Positions 23,360 to 35,010 of a stretch of 64,000 bases of DNA are shown one piece after another. Source of the DNA: Gnetum montanum (Eukaryota > Streptophyta > Gnetopsida > Gnetales > Gnetaceae); assembly GCA_015680685.1 (NCBI GenBank), contig MNCI01000986.1:598795-662794 (forward strand), read 5' to 3'. The stretch's first letter is position 1; the number at the start of each line of letters is the position of its first letter. Made by a program: the position numbers and the translations under genes. The notes beneath the pieces were generated by a model. The model searched no databases, was not told the DNA's origin, and saw only the letters and a list, made by a program, of their open reading frames with translations.

Positions 23360-25253
23360 TGAGAATCAAGAACTTAGAAGGAGGGTTGAATAAGTTCCCA
23401 ATTTGAGTAATCAAGACAACCGAAACCACACATAAATTTACATGGTTTCTGATGAGTGGCAAGGTACCCTACACTCAACCATACGAATATGAGCGTTTCA
23501 CGCGTGATCCGGTCAAACTCCGCAGACGGACTAGTTGTGGCACCTAGATAGTTATCCTTAGGTTGCAGTTCGCTATCTTCCCACCTAGACTAGTATTTAT
23601 ATTTGTCACATATGGTTTAGTCCAGAGTGAGGTGTATAATGTGTTCCTAATTCTAACGCTACTCTTGAAGGTAATGGAAAGTAATATTAGCTAAGCTAAG
23701 CTAGGAGGAAAAGGGTAAGAAAATCTAATCTAGCCTAAGTACGATGAGCAACCAATTCCTTGACTAACCGTACACATCTGATGCATGACTACCACTGGGA
23801 TTACCAAGCATAGATCCTAGGTATGCCACTAGGTTACCAAGTAGTCACACGAAGATGCTCGTAATCAAGTTGTACTCATTCCGCATTATAATAATTAAAT
23901 AAACAAAGTGACTACTACAATGATGAAGTAATCTCGATCTTTATTGCAGGTCATGTGCATGTCCAAGTACGTCACACTCGAATAAAGGATGTCGTACAAT
24001 TACATTCACCACACTACAGGTAGACACGGAAAAATAAACTATCTCTGGAGTGGCCAAACTGCCAGAGCTTCGTTACTTCTAACTCCTAATTAATAACTAA
24101 TGCCGAACAAGGGAGAGATGCTTCTTATTTATAGACATTACGGTAGACTGCGATATCGCGTACGCGATATCGCGGCTTATGCAATCTCACATCCCATCAG
24201 TTTCCCAACTTGGGAACATTCACACTCATAGGGTAGAATCCTTGCACACCTTCAAACTTTGTTTCTTAAAAATATATTTTAAAGGACGTCACAACCTTTA
24301 TAATGTTTGAGCTCCACTCGAAGTATTTTTTTTATAGGAAAAACACTCAATCCCACAAGGTCCCAACCAGCTCAAAATGTGGTCTCAAGGATCCCATAAT
24401 CTTTACAAAGACATGAACTCCACAAGGAATGTTTTCTTAATAGAAAGACACTTAACCTCGTAAGGTCCTAACAAGCTCATAAGATGCCTTCTCGCAAGAA
24501 GCACATCAACCTAGCAAAGCTACAAAGAGAAAAAGAATCAACGAGAGAATGTAACTAACTTTACAAATTTCTTGCAATGAAGCTCTCAATACAAATACAA
24601 AATACAAAGGATAGAGAATTGAAGAGACACAACAAATTCACTTAATGTAGATAATGAATATTCTAATGAATAGTGTTTGTACAATGTTTATCTTTTTCTC
24701 AAGAATTCCACTTTATTTTATAGCCTTTTACTTTTAAAATCCTCCTAAGAATTCATACAATGGCTAGGAAATGACTAGTTGGGATGCCCTATTCAAGCTT
24801 GGGATATCTCACTAAAAACTAGCCACATGTAGGTGGGTCATACCACTAAACATTAGAGCATCTCACTTGGAATGTCCTAGTTAGGACATCCTAATAGAAA
24901 TTGGGACATCTGCTATTTTTTCGAGATGTCTATCCTAAAACTTAATCTTCATCTTTAGGGACATCCAAGCTAATATTGAAACACCTTCATTTGTCTTATA
25001 GACTTCATGCATTCTTGTAATCTTCCATCTTATTCAAGACTTCTTGTCATCTCAATACAACGCTTGTTTTGACACCATGAAGCTCTTGGTTCAATCATCA
25101 TGCTCTTGTCTCAGTCTCATGAAGTCCTTGTCTATACACCGATAAGCTCTTATCTTAGTTTTATCATCTTGTTCTTTCTTAGTTCTACAAGACCATAAGC
25201 ACATTTTCCTAATTTTCCATTTTCTAAGGTTTTGACATACTAAAAGATCAACA
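23360..25253 (-). repeat. Element A 5' LTR (right), interrupted by a solo LTR
   Basis: Colinear with 18808-19949 once 23450-24199 and one GTTTC are removed (1139 bp). Ends in plus reading: TGAGAATCAAG... to ...AAGATCAACA, followed by AATTA. Confidence 0.9.
23445..24204 (-). mobile_element. Solo LTR of the GATATC superfamily, minus strand, with GTTTC target duplication
   Basis: The LTR is 23450-24199, exactly 750 bp, flanked by GTTTC at 23445-23449 and 24200-24204. On the minus strand it starts TGATGGGATGTGAG and ends CCTTGCCACTCATCA. It carries a perfect 24-bp palindrome (24150-24173: GCGATATCGC, GTAC, GCGATATCGC), then TATAAATA at 24133-24126. Its 3' third closely matches the 15614 solo LTR ('gttcgaccggatcacgcgtg', 'cgtatggttgagtgtaggg'). 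It inserted into element A and is the youngest layer of this nest. Confidence 0.95.
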
Positions 25254-25258
25254 AATTA
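25254..25258. repeat. Target site duplication AATTA, right copy (element A)
   Basis: Exact repeat of 18803-18807 at the right boundary of element A. Confidence 0.9.
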
Positions 25259-25889
25259 TTCATCAAGTATGAAGCACAAGAGTTATACAAGTAGGTTTTC
25301 CCCAAAGCAAGCTTCAATCCTTGGTGCACTTACATAGCCACACCTACAAGTGTTCATATGCATTCAAAGATTTGAATGTAAAACATACCTATCTTCTAAA
25401 AACACACATGTTAGTATTATCTCAATGAGAAAATAACACTATATCATGGAAAACCATCAAATTATTATTGTATATATAACAGTGAGATGGAGTAGTAGTA
25501 GTAGGAATTGTAAAAAATGTAATGTTAGGTGTCTTACCATAGGCATAATGAATTCTATATGTGATGCATGGTTAGAATGATCATTAGCCCTTCCATGCAT
25601 AATCTAAAGCAATTCCATACCATTTACTAGTGACACCATATTATATCATCTCAAAACTAATAACCACAAGGTTATCACAATCGTAAGGAATCTTAACACT
25701 TAACAATGAAGTCCAAGGAAGCAATTTATTAATAACACATTCTAATTTTCAAAGAGAATTAGCCATTGGATAGAGGAGTATCTTTAGACATGGGTAATGC
25801 CTTTCTAGCCCCATAACCAATGCAAGTCCAAGCAACCTTGAAATTTTTGAGAAGCTGCCTACCTTTAGGTATGGATAACATGTATTTCC
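25259..25889 (-). other. Athila-like copy 1, 3' noncoding segment between elements A and B
   Basis: Its reverse complement aligns with copy 2 from about 61085 to 61620, sharing 'cttctcaaaaattt', 'ttcattatgcctatggtaag', 'ggtatg.ttacattcaa' and 'acttgtataact'. It is an island of the host element left between two later insertions. No reading frame. Confidence 0.85.
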
Positions 25890-25894
25890 AGTGA

Positions 25895-27011
25895 TGTGGA
25901 TCATTGAACTTAGAAGGGGGAGGGGGTGAGATTAATAAGTTCTCCAAATTAAAAATTTATGAACCAAAGCACACACATGGAATTAATGTGGTTCCCAAAA
26001 TTGGATAGTCTACACTTAGATGGTAGATCACAAGCACACCTCTGGACTTTGTTGCTCTCAAATGTGGCTTAAAGGGTCCACACCTTGTACAATCTTCAAG
26101 TCCCACTTTGGAGTGTTGTTCTGCAACACCAATCACTCAATCCCATAAGATCCTAACAAGCTCAAGCAAGATTCCTTTGCACAAGAAGCACATCAACACC
26201 GCAAGGCAACAAGGAAGAATAATTACAAGGGATAAATGTAACTTATTTGCTAATCCTGCACTTTAAGGTACAACACACTTTATAATGAACAAATGATGAT
26301 ACAGTGAAGAGCAACGGAGATCACAATGATTGTACAATGATTACACATAAGCTTGCACTTTTTCCAATGCATATGATGCCTTCTTATAGTTATCATGTTT
26401 CCAAATCCATCTTGAAACTCGTGCAATGACTAGCCAATAGTTACTAATGGTCATGGAAGATGTCTTCTTTGTGCTTGAGATATCTTTTTGTATTTACTCT
26501 ATATTCTAGGAAGATGTCTTTGTCTGGGAAAGATGTCTTTCTTAAATTTCCATTCTAGGAATATGTCTTTGTTTAATGGAAGACATCTTTCTAAAATTGT
26601 CCTACATTCTTTGAAGATGTCTTTGCTTGATGGAAGATGTCTTTGCTTGAGGAAGGACATCTACTATTTCTTAAAGACATCTTTTCCTATGCATCTTCCA
26701 ATTCTACCAGGACATCTATTGTTTCTCAGAGATGTATTTCTTCAATCTTCCTTTGCATGATGAATTCATCATTCCTTATCCACAACCTTGATCTTTCATT
26801 TGCTTCAATGATGAAAACTCTACTTGTCCACATTCTTTGAATTCTTTTCTTTTAAGCTTAGCTTTTGTTGATGAACCCTTGAGACCTTGTGGATGACTTT
26901 CTCCTTTTGTTTACACTAGTATGTTCCTTGTCATCTCATCTTAGTCCTACAACACACACACATCCGTGGTCTCCATTTTGCTTAACATTTTGACACACCA
27001 AAAGGTTCAAA
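25895..27011 (-). repeat. Element B 3' LTR (left), 1117 bp, with GATGTC/GACATC array
   Basis: Plus reading TGTGGATCATTGAAC... to ...AAGGTTCAAA (the last CA has become AA). About ten GATGTC or GACATC motifs, often AAGATGTCTTT, lie between 26455 and 26740 in both orientations. Confidence 0.88.
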
Positions 27012-28569
27012 ATCTCCTCATTTTTGGTGATATTCAAAACTTAATAAAATGGGTGAGTAATCATACAAATATAATCATACTATTCTCCCCTTTTTTGAAC
27101 AACAACAAAAAGGATAAGACACATAAACTGGTGAAAGAGTCATCATAAAAGCACGATATCATAAAATAAGCATAATAAACAATCATGGCATAATTCCAAG
27201 GAAAAAAACATTAGCAAGAAAGAATATCAATTAAAGAGTACACATTTTTCAGCATTAAGTCCCATGAGAAGTTTCCCCCAATTTTTCAAGAATTAATCCA
27301 AGCCTTTCCAAGTGATATTCAAACTTAAATCTTGAAGTAGAGTATAAGCCTTGAAGATTAAGTAACCTATCCCTAAATCAATAAATCATTAGTAGTTTGT
27401 AGTACATGGTTATTTTAATGCATAAATATTCTTCATTCGTTTAAAAACATTGGAGAAAGAGTAGGGCATATGATAAGGAGAATATAGCAATACATCTTCA
27501 CAATGTGAAACTAGTCATGTCATATTTTAAGTACTACTCAAAGGATGTTTCAATCAAAATCATGGATACTTTTCCATAATTAGAATGATCATGTGCTTGC
27601 TCATATTGTTGTAAGGAATAATATCACTATTTGCATTCTTTCATATAAGTACTCCTTTAGCTTATGCTTGAATATCGAATAGGTGGGTTGATGATACATT
27701 AAGACTTGCTCTTATCAGTTCAAAACAAGGATCTACAACTAATCCAAAAGAAAAGAAAAGACCAACACTCACATAATTTAATGTAAAAGACCAAATATAG
27801 ATCAAGCATCCTTTTGAATTGAAACAATTATTTCATTAGAACTTGTATCTTTATATTCAATTAGAAATTTAGAAAACATCAATCCAAAGGATATTGAAAC
27901 CATAAAAGTAATATGCATATTTTTCTCTTTGTATAAGGCAATAGTACAAACACAACCATTTTTAAAAAACTAAATGATAATAATGCCAAAGGATATCAGG
28001 AACACAAATTCAAGAATCAACCATCGACTTAAAAGAAGAATACCTCTTGATGTCCTTATCTTCCTCATTTTTGGAATATTTTGCTATTTATTGGTTTAAG
28101 TATCCAAAGACTTCCCCTACATTGATGATCTTCAAGATGGTGATGGATAATGAGGAATAGGCTCCCCCTATACATGTGCTACTTATATTGGACTATTAAT
28201 GTACAAATGTTCTAAATCACAAAAGCACTACAACTATAGGTCAATGTTAAGCTTAAATGCAAAGACTAAGTTCTCTAATCAGTAATATTGATAAGATTTT
28301 TCAAACGCTTTCCTTATCCCATAAATAGCAAAAATATCCCAAAGGCCATGAGCTTAGAAGTAGATCATCACAATAAGTTCAGATTAAACATGACAAGAGC
28401 CAATAAGATAATGATCCAAAGGAAATTGAAATAAGTGCTACACACATTTTTTCATAGAACTAGTTATTTTAGGCTCAAAAACAAATATAAGGGATGCTCT
28501 AAGCAATTATTCCACCATTTTCCAAGACAAATAATTTTGGACTTCATATACCATTAGCAAGCAAAGAGA
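27012..28569 (-). other. Element B internal noncoding region
   Basis: About 1.5 kb between gag and 3' LTR with no supported frame. A purine-rich AAAAATGAGGAGA on the minus strand abuts the 3' LTR as polypurine tract. Confidence 0.6.
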
Positions 28570-30277
28570 TGGAATCTTACCTTGGCTTACCTTGCTTACA
28601 GGGGAGAAGAGAATATTAATGGAGTTTAAGGTATCATGAAGTACCTTCTCATCTTTTGGTTCTCTTTCATTAGATCGTATATGTGATGTCTCTATTTTTC
28701 ATGCTCTTTATGATAGAACCCTTGATCACTTATTGCACTATTTTCAATACTCTACTTCTCTTCATTCTCACTTATTGGTAGCTGCATAATTTTCTTACCA
28801 AAGGCTTTTTAACAAGACCAAGCATTAATCTTGTTTTGATCATCATGAGTATAGTTATGAATTTTTTTACAATCACAATTTTCACAAACAAATAAAGTAT
28901 CATCCTCATGATAAAAATTATCAAACCTGATTGTGCTTGAGCTTGGATTTTCATGTGTGGCTTCCTCTAAATTCTTTGGTTGTTTTTTAGGAGTCTCCCC
29001 TTCTTGAACCTTGCTACAATTTATATTAAAAGAGGTTAGTTGTTGAATCTCAACTTTTATGTCTGAGATCTCTTCTTTTACTTTAGCATGAATAGCATCT
29101 AGCTTAAAAAGTAGAAATTTCTTTACCTTCCTAATCAAATGATGTAAAAGAAAAATTTCTTCTTTAAATTCACTATACCTCTTATCACACTTACCATCTT
29201 GTTTAGCCATATGTCAGGAATTTTCATCTGTAAGTGTCATGCATATGAGATGTGAATTTTTGGAAGAATTGCATGCTTCTTCTTCACTTTGCTCGCCATC
29301 ATCCCAACTAGTATAAAAGTTGGTCTTTTTGGTTCCTCATTGTTGGATCTATTCTTTGGCTATACATTACTATCACTAGGACATTTGAAGGTCAGATGGC
29401 CTCTTCCTCCATAAACCCAACATTCTATAAAATGAAAATATAAGTAAAAATTTAAAAAAATCTACCTCTTTCTCTACCTTTGAACAAATTGGATCTTTGT
29501 TGTGATGCTCCCTTATTTCTTCTTGTTAGCAATCACTGCAGCTTCCTTGAGAGAAGGGCAATCTCATCTTTGCTACCCTCATCATGTTCATTGAACTCTT
29601 TCTCATTGGAGGCAGTCTTTAGATCAATAGGTCTTTCTTGGATTGCTCCTTCACTTATGAGATTCATTTCATAAGTAATGAGAGCACTTTTAAGCTCTTC
29701 AAATTTTAAGGTTAAGAAATTTCTAATCTCTACCATAGCCATGACCTTTAGTCTGAACTCTAGTTGTAGGGTTCTGATCATTTTGATGATGACATCACTT
29801 TCGAGTAAATCTTTACTTGTTCCTCTAATAGCTACAACAAGATCATTAGCTCTAGAGAAATAATCTATTATTTTTTCACCTTCTCTCATTTTAAGTTTAT
29901 CATATTCACTTTGTAAAACTAATAATTTCAATTGTTTAACAATAGATGGTCCTTCATAGATAGCTTCTAAAGTTTGCCAAATTTCTTTGGTTTTTTTTAC
30001 ATCCCACTACTCTATTAAATTTAGATTTATTCAATGAACAATATCAATAATTTTTTGCTTTTGAATCAAACATGAACTTATCATTTTCCTCTTATGTCCA
30101 TTTATTGCGAGGCTTGATGATGCTGATGGAGTTGTCAATAGGTAGGGTGTAGCCTTTAAGGATTGACTTCCATACTTCAAATTCCATGGATTCAAAGAAC
30201 CCTTACATTCTAACTTTCCAATAGGCAAAGTTGAATCCATCAAACATGGATGGCTTTGTATAAGATGTCCTCTCCAT
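28570..30277 (-). pseudogene. Element B gag, copia-type (UBN2-like), broken
   Basis: The ATG at 30277 begins MERTSYTKPSMFDGFNFAYW, a typical copia Gag start. The central helical domain at 29931-29533 (QSEYDKLKMREGEKIIDYFS, then LVVAIRGTSKDLLESDVI) is well kept over 132 codons. The knuckle at about 29395 reads CWVYGGRGHLTFKC, with the second Cys changed to Tyr. Downstream, 29210-28809 encodes KCDKRYSEFKEEIFLLHHLI and further heptad-like sequence, then CENCDCKKIHNYTH. Frame shifts separate the blocks. The domain order equals element A gag. Confidence 0.82.
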
Positions 30278-30309
30278 TGTTCATTCTTGAAGTTGATAAT
30301 GACAAAGAA

Positions 30310-30330
30310 GAGTACTAGTCTTTGATACCA
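30310..30330 (-). other. Element B primer-binding site
   Basis: Minus-strand TGGTATCAAAGACTAG starts two bases inside the 5' LTR (30333). Initiator Met tRNA type. Confidence 0.8.
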
Positions 30331-30332
30331 CT

Positions 30333-31606
30333 TGTGGAACCTTGAACTTAGAAAAGGGGGGGCGGGAGGAGGGGCGGGGGAAGGGTGGGGATGAATAAGT
30401 TCCCCAAATTAAAACTTTATGAACCAGAGCACACACATGAAATTAACATGATTCCCCAACTTGGATAGTCCACACTCAGAGGGTAGACGACAAGCATACC
30501 TCCAAACTTTGTTGCTCTAATGTGGTTTGAAGGGTCCACACCCTATATAATCTTCAAGCTTTACTCTAGAGTATTGTGCTACAACACCAACCACTCAACT
30601 CTACAAGGTCTTTTCAAGCTTGGAATGTGGTTTCTAGGCTTCCACAACCTTTACAATCTTGAGCTTTACTTCAAAGTATTATGTCGCAACACCAATCACT
30701 TAATCCCACAGGATCCCAACAAGCTTAAGCAAGATGCCTTCCCACAAGAAGCACATCAACCTTGTAGGGCAACAAGGGAGAATAATTACAAGGGATAAAT
30801 ACAACTTAGTTTGTTGATCCTTGCACTTTGAGGTACAACACACTTTACAATGAAAAAATGATGATACAATGAAGAGCAACAAATATCACAATGATTGAAA
30901 AAATAATTGTACAATGATTACACATAAGCTTGCATTTTTCCAAACGCATATGATGTCTTCTTATAAATGTCATGTTTTCAAATCCATCTTGGAACTCGTG
31001 CAATGGCTAACCAACGGTCACTAACAGTCATGGAAGACATCTTCTTCGTGCCTGAGACATCTTTATGTATTTTCCATATATTTTGGGAAGACATCTTTGT
31101 CTAGGAAATACATATTTCTGAAATCTTCATTCTGCAAAGATGTCTCTGTCTGATAGAAGATTTCTTTCTAAAACGAGCCTACATTCTATGAAGATGTCTT
31201 TGCCTGATGAAAGATGTCTCTGCCTAATGAAAGACGTCTTTTCTTGAGGAAAGATGTCTGCTATTTCTTAAAGACATCTTTGCCTATGCATCTACCAATT
31301 CTACCAAGATGTCTACTATTTCTCAAGGACATCTTTTGTCAACCTTCCTTTGCATGATGAGTTCATCATTCCTTGTCGACAACCTTAATCTTTTGCTTGC
31401 TTCAATGATGACAACTCTACTTGTCCATGTTCTTTGAATTATTTTCCTTTAAGCTTGCCTTTTATGGATGAACCCTTGAGACCTTGTGAATGACTTTCTT
31501 CTTTTATTTACCAGTTCATTCCTTGTCATCTCATCTTAGTCCTACAACAGACACACATCCTTTGTCTCCATGTTACATAACGTTTTTACATACCAAAAGG
31601 TTCACA
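30333..31606 (-). repeat. Element B 5' LTR (right), 1274 bp
   Basis: Plus reading TGTGGAACCTTGAAC... to ...AAGGTTCACA, followed by AGTGA. It is longer than the left LTR, partly because of a G-rich expansion at about 30355-30392 and added sequence around 30590-30670. The GATGTC/GACATC array lies at about 31025-31340. Confidence 0.9.
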
Positions 31607-32400
31607 AGTGAAACCCTTATAAATTTCTATTATGTGTATTTATTATGTTATTACTACGTCAACCTTACCAGAGGACTACCTTTAAACATGGGTAACATGT
31701 CTTTCTAGTAACATGGTAAGACAACACTTATTTTGGATATACTTTCATTTTTCATTAGAACTTAGATAAATAATATAACTTAATAGTGGGGTAAGACTTC
31801 TAGTAGTATCCTTAGAGAATTCACAAATACCCTTGATGTCACACCCTTTTCATTCCCACTTGGTTCTTCACTTTTTCATCCAAGCATAATGATTATGATT
31901 TTATTTAGTTTTATTATGGAAAGAATGTCATTATATCTATGGTAAGAACCTCATATTATCGGAAATAAATGGATGGATGATGTGGTCTCATTGTATATAA
32001 TGAATCAATTCTTCAATGATTGGATAATATAAAGTGAAATTCCCATTATTTGGACTACATGTTGTTTTATGCCTTTACACTTTATTAGAAAAAATAGAAA
32101 AATATGTACGTGAAAGATACTAAGAATCATGGAAGAATGGTAAGAATAGGAAAATGTATAAATAAGTCAAAATATATTAAAAAAATTAAAAATCATTAAG
32201 AAATGGAAAAGGTATAAAAGAATGGTAAAGATATCAAAGAATGTAAAAATTGGTAAGAAACAAGAAAAATATAACAAGTATCTGAAAAGAGGGTTTGGTG
32301 ACTAAGTGTCAAAGTTGACACCCCCACAACCATCATTAAGAGTGAAAATTTGAATGAGTGAAATGGTGTTAAATGGTCTAGTGTGTGAGGGGAAGTTTCT
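31607..32400 (-). other. Athila-like copy 1, 3' noncoding region after integrase
   Basis: The reverse complement aligns with copy 2 at 60420-61085, including a TTC/TTT-rich run ('cattctttgatatctttaccattctttta') and 'atggtaagaacctcatatta'. It is pyrimidine-rich on the coding strand and noncoding. The phrase 'gaaagacatgttacccatg' occurs twice, here (31674-31710) and across B at 25861-25889, suggesting a small local duplication that predates B. Confidence 0.75.
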
Positions 32401-33560
32401 AGAGGAGTTAGAAAAGTTGTAAAATGGTTTTACCTATTGAATATTGGCAAGAATAAGTTTTTTTAAGTTTATTTGGTAATAAATTTACATTGCACCTGAC
32501 TGGTATGTAACATGGATGATATAAGGTCCTTCCTAGAAGGTTTAAAACTTAGTCTTTTGTGGTACATGGTTTGGATTATAGTAAAGAACTTTATCACTTG
32601 GCTTGATGGACATTTGTCTTATTTTAGCATCATGTCTACATTTGGAGTATTTCTTATGGATTTTGTTGCTTATTTAAACTACTAGTTGATTTTCATATAA
32701 AACATTTAGATTCATTAGGTGTTCTTTCTTAGCAAAGTTTTAATCTAGGTCAAGATTACTAGCAGTTTCAAGGGTTTTTAGCTCTACTTGGATAGGTAGA
32801 GTAGGCAATTTTCCATAAAATAACTCATATGGTAAATACCCTATAGGAATTTTTTAGATTGATCTACATGCCCATAAAGCATTATTAAGTTTAGTTCTCC
32901 AATCCTTCATATATTGACTAACAATTCTATTTAATATCCTTGTAATTTCTCTATTAGTCACTTTAGCTTGACCATTCGCTTGGGCATGATAAGGTGTAGT
33001 TAATTTGTGGTTGACCTCAAGTTGTTGCATTAGCTTCTTAAATGTAGCTCCTATGAAATGAGTCTCGTTACCTAATATCAACATGCATGGTACTCCAAAT
33101 CTATTCACCACCTATTGTTGAAAAAAACTTTGTAGCTATGGTGACTATACAATCCTGAACTATAACTTCTTCCACCAATTTGGTACAATAATCAATTTTC
33201 ATAATAATATAAGACTTTCCATTTGACATTGACACAATGGATCCCATAAATTCAATTTCCAAAATGTCAAAAGGTTTTAATGGTTGTATCCACTGTAATG
33301 AATCTTTATTTTTGGCAATTAGTCCTTCATCTCTTTGACATCTTTTGTAAGATTGTGAAAACTAGTATGCATCCTTGAATATGGTAGACCAAAAGTAGCC
33401 TACTATCATTAGTTTTAGTGTTATCCATCATTCCGCATAGTAACTTTCACATGGTCCTTCATGCGTAGCTTGTACGACTCTTGTTGAATTTCTTCCAGAA
33501 AACACCATCTTATCAACCCATTAGCACATATCTTGTAAAGGTTTTTGTTAATTTTCATAT
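32401..33560 (-). pseudogene. Athila-like copy 1 integrase relic
   Basis: Integrase would insert element DNA. Read leftwards: zinc-binding remnants (HEGPCESYYAE, then SYKRCQRDEG), then the catalytic core with EIEFMGSI, FGVPCMLILGNETHF and ANGQAKVTNREITRIL (33111-32854), then the C-terminal PYELFYGKLPTLPIQV and EGPYIIHV. Compared with the family, the first catalytic Asp is Glu (EFMG), the second (SDxGxHF) is Asn, and the catalytic Glu before 'xxNRE' is Lys. The core is therefore dead even apart from the many stops. The phrase order is the Athila type. Confidence 0.85.
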
Positions 33561-33699
33561 ATATATTTACCTTGTGGAGAAACTCTTCTTTGTGTTTATT
33601 ATATCATTCAACAAGAAGTTCTTATATGGTAAGATATGTCATGTAATCAATAATCCATGACTTCACTGTTGAATCCAAAACCATTGTTCTTTCTTTAAT

Positions 33700-34220
33700 G
33701 TCCCAAGGTTCCTATATTAATCTTAATAGGTTGTTAACTACAACATTTTTAGTTCCTTTTCTATCAATCATTATGATGTCAAATTCTTGTAAGATAATAA
33801 GCCATCTCATCACTCTCAAACTTACCGCTAGTTTATTCATAAAAAACCTAATAGCATTGTGATCAATATGGACATAAATAGAATACATGAGCACATAGTC
33901 TATGAATTTTGCAAGTGCATACACCATAGCCATAAGCTCCTTTTTTGTGGTGGTATAATTAAGTTGTGCCTCGGTGATGCTTTGATTGGCGTGGTGTATA
34001 TAATAAGGTTATTTCTAGTCATCAAGTTGAGTTAACATTGCTTCTAATGCACAGTTGAAAGAATTTGTCATAATATAAAAAGACTTAGACCAATCAGGAG
34101 CTTGGAGGATTAGTGTCTTCATCAATTTCTATTTGAGGATCTCAAATGCTTTCTCACATTGTTCTGTCCATTAAAATGGTGTATCTTTCTTTGTTAGTTC
34201 AACTAGTGATTTTGCAATTT
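33700..34220 (-). pseudogene. Athila-like copy 1 RNase H relic
   Basis: RNase H degrades the RNA strand during reverse transcription. The segment 33933-33712 keeps YALAKFIDYVL, HIDHNAIRFFMNK and LQEFDIIMIDRKGTKNVVV, where the last includes the conserved Asp-rich end 'KGxxNVVADxLSR' as NVVVNNLLR. Upstream, FYIMTNSFNCALEA and ITEAQLNYTTTKKELMA are recognisable on another frame. Confidence 0.85.
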
Positions 34221-35010
34221 TTGAGAAAATTTTGATGAATCTTATATAGTATCTTGTATGGCTAAGAAATGATTTAACATCTTTAACTATTTTTGACCTC
34301 TAAGTCATGTTTTGAATGACTTTGATCTTTTCTAGATCTACCTCTATTCCTTGATGAGATACTATATGTCCTAGAACTATGTCATCTTGAACCATTGAGT
34401 AGCTTTTTTGCTAATTGAGCTTAAGATTAGTTTCATCATATCTTTTCAAAACTTTCTCTAAACAGTCCAAGGCTTGTTTGAAGTCTAGCTCATATGTGAA
34501 AAAATCATTCATAAAAACTTTAACTTTGTTACCAATCTACTTTTGAAAGATACTTAATACAAGCTACTAGAAAGTAGCAGGAGCATTACACAAGCCAAAG
34601 AACATTTTCCTATATGAAAATGTTTCCCATGGACTGGTGAATGTGGTTTTCACCTTGTCTTCTGGTGCAATACAAATTTGGTCATACCCACTATATCCAT
34701 CCAAAAAGCTATAGTATTAGTGTCCCATGATGATGTCCAGGACTTGATCAACAAATGCTAAAGGGAAATGGTCCTTGAATGTCACCATGTTCAACAATTG
34801 GAAATTAATGCAGATTCTTCACTTACCAACTTTCTTTAGGACAATGACTAATGGCTAACCCATTCATAGTCTACTATCGGATAGATAAACCTAACTTTCA
34901 ATATTTTCTCCAACATTTGTTTGACAACTTCTTTAAGTTTGGGGTTTAATCAACTTTGAGGTTGGTAGCATGGTTTAATAATTAGATCTATGTAGATTTG
35001 ATGTTGAAAA
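34221..35010 (-). pseudogene. Athila-like copy 1 reverse transcriptase relic
   Basis: RT copies element RNA into DNA. On the minus strand KDHFPLAFVDQVLD, FLDGYSGYDQICIAPEDKVK, TFSYRKMFFGLCNAPATF and KVKVFMNDFF follow in family order. The catalytic FMDD box (about 34516-34504) reads FMND, with one catalytic Asp changed to Asn by G-to-A. Stops occur within. The wording 'GYSGYxQIxIAPEDxxKTTF' is characteristic of Athila. Confidence 0.88.

Larger units (their letters stand above)
18808..25253 (-). mobile_element. Element A: gag-only copia-type LTR retrotransposon, minus strand
   Basis: It has LTRs of equal length (1142 bp left; 1139 bp right once the nested solo LTR and its duplication are removed), AATTA duplications and a minus-strand primer site TGGTATCGAAGCC (23357 leftwards), matching the initiator Met tRNA type. 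The gag gene spans 23306 to about 21790. The interval 19950-21480 has no protease, integrase or RT motif, so it looks non-autonomous. It is inserted in the 3' noncoding region of Athila-like copy 1. Element B is a relative with the same layout. Confidence 0.9.
25895..31606 (-). mobile_element. Element B: gag-only copia-type LTR retrotransposon, minus strand, AGTGA target duplication
   Basis: LTRs at 25895-27011 and 30333-31606, flanked by AGTGA at 25890-25894 and 31607-31611. The primer site is TGGTATCAAAGACTAG on the minus strand (30330 leftwards, two bases from the LTR). Gag runs from ATG 30277 to about 28570; the rest (27012-28570) is noncoding with no copia pol motif. It inserted into the 3' noncoding region of Athila-like copy 1. 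Related to but clearly diverged from element A. Confidence 0.9.
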
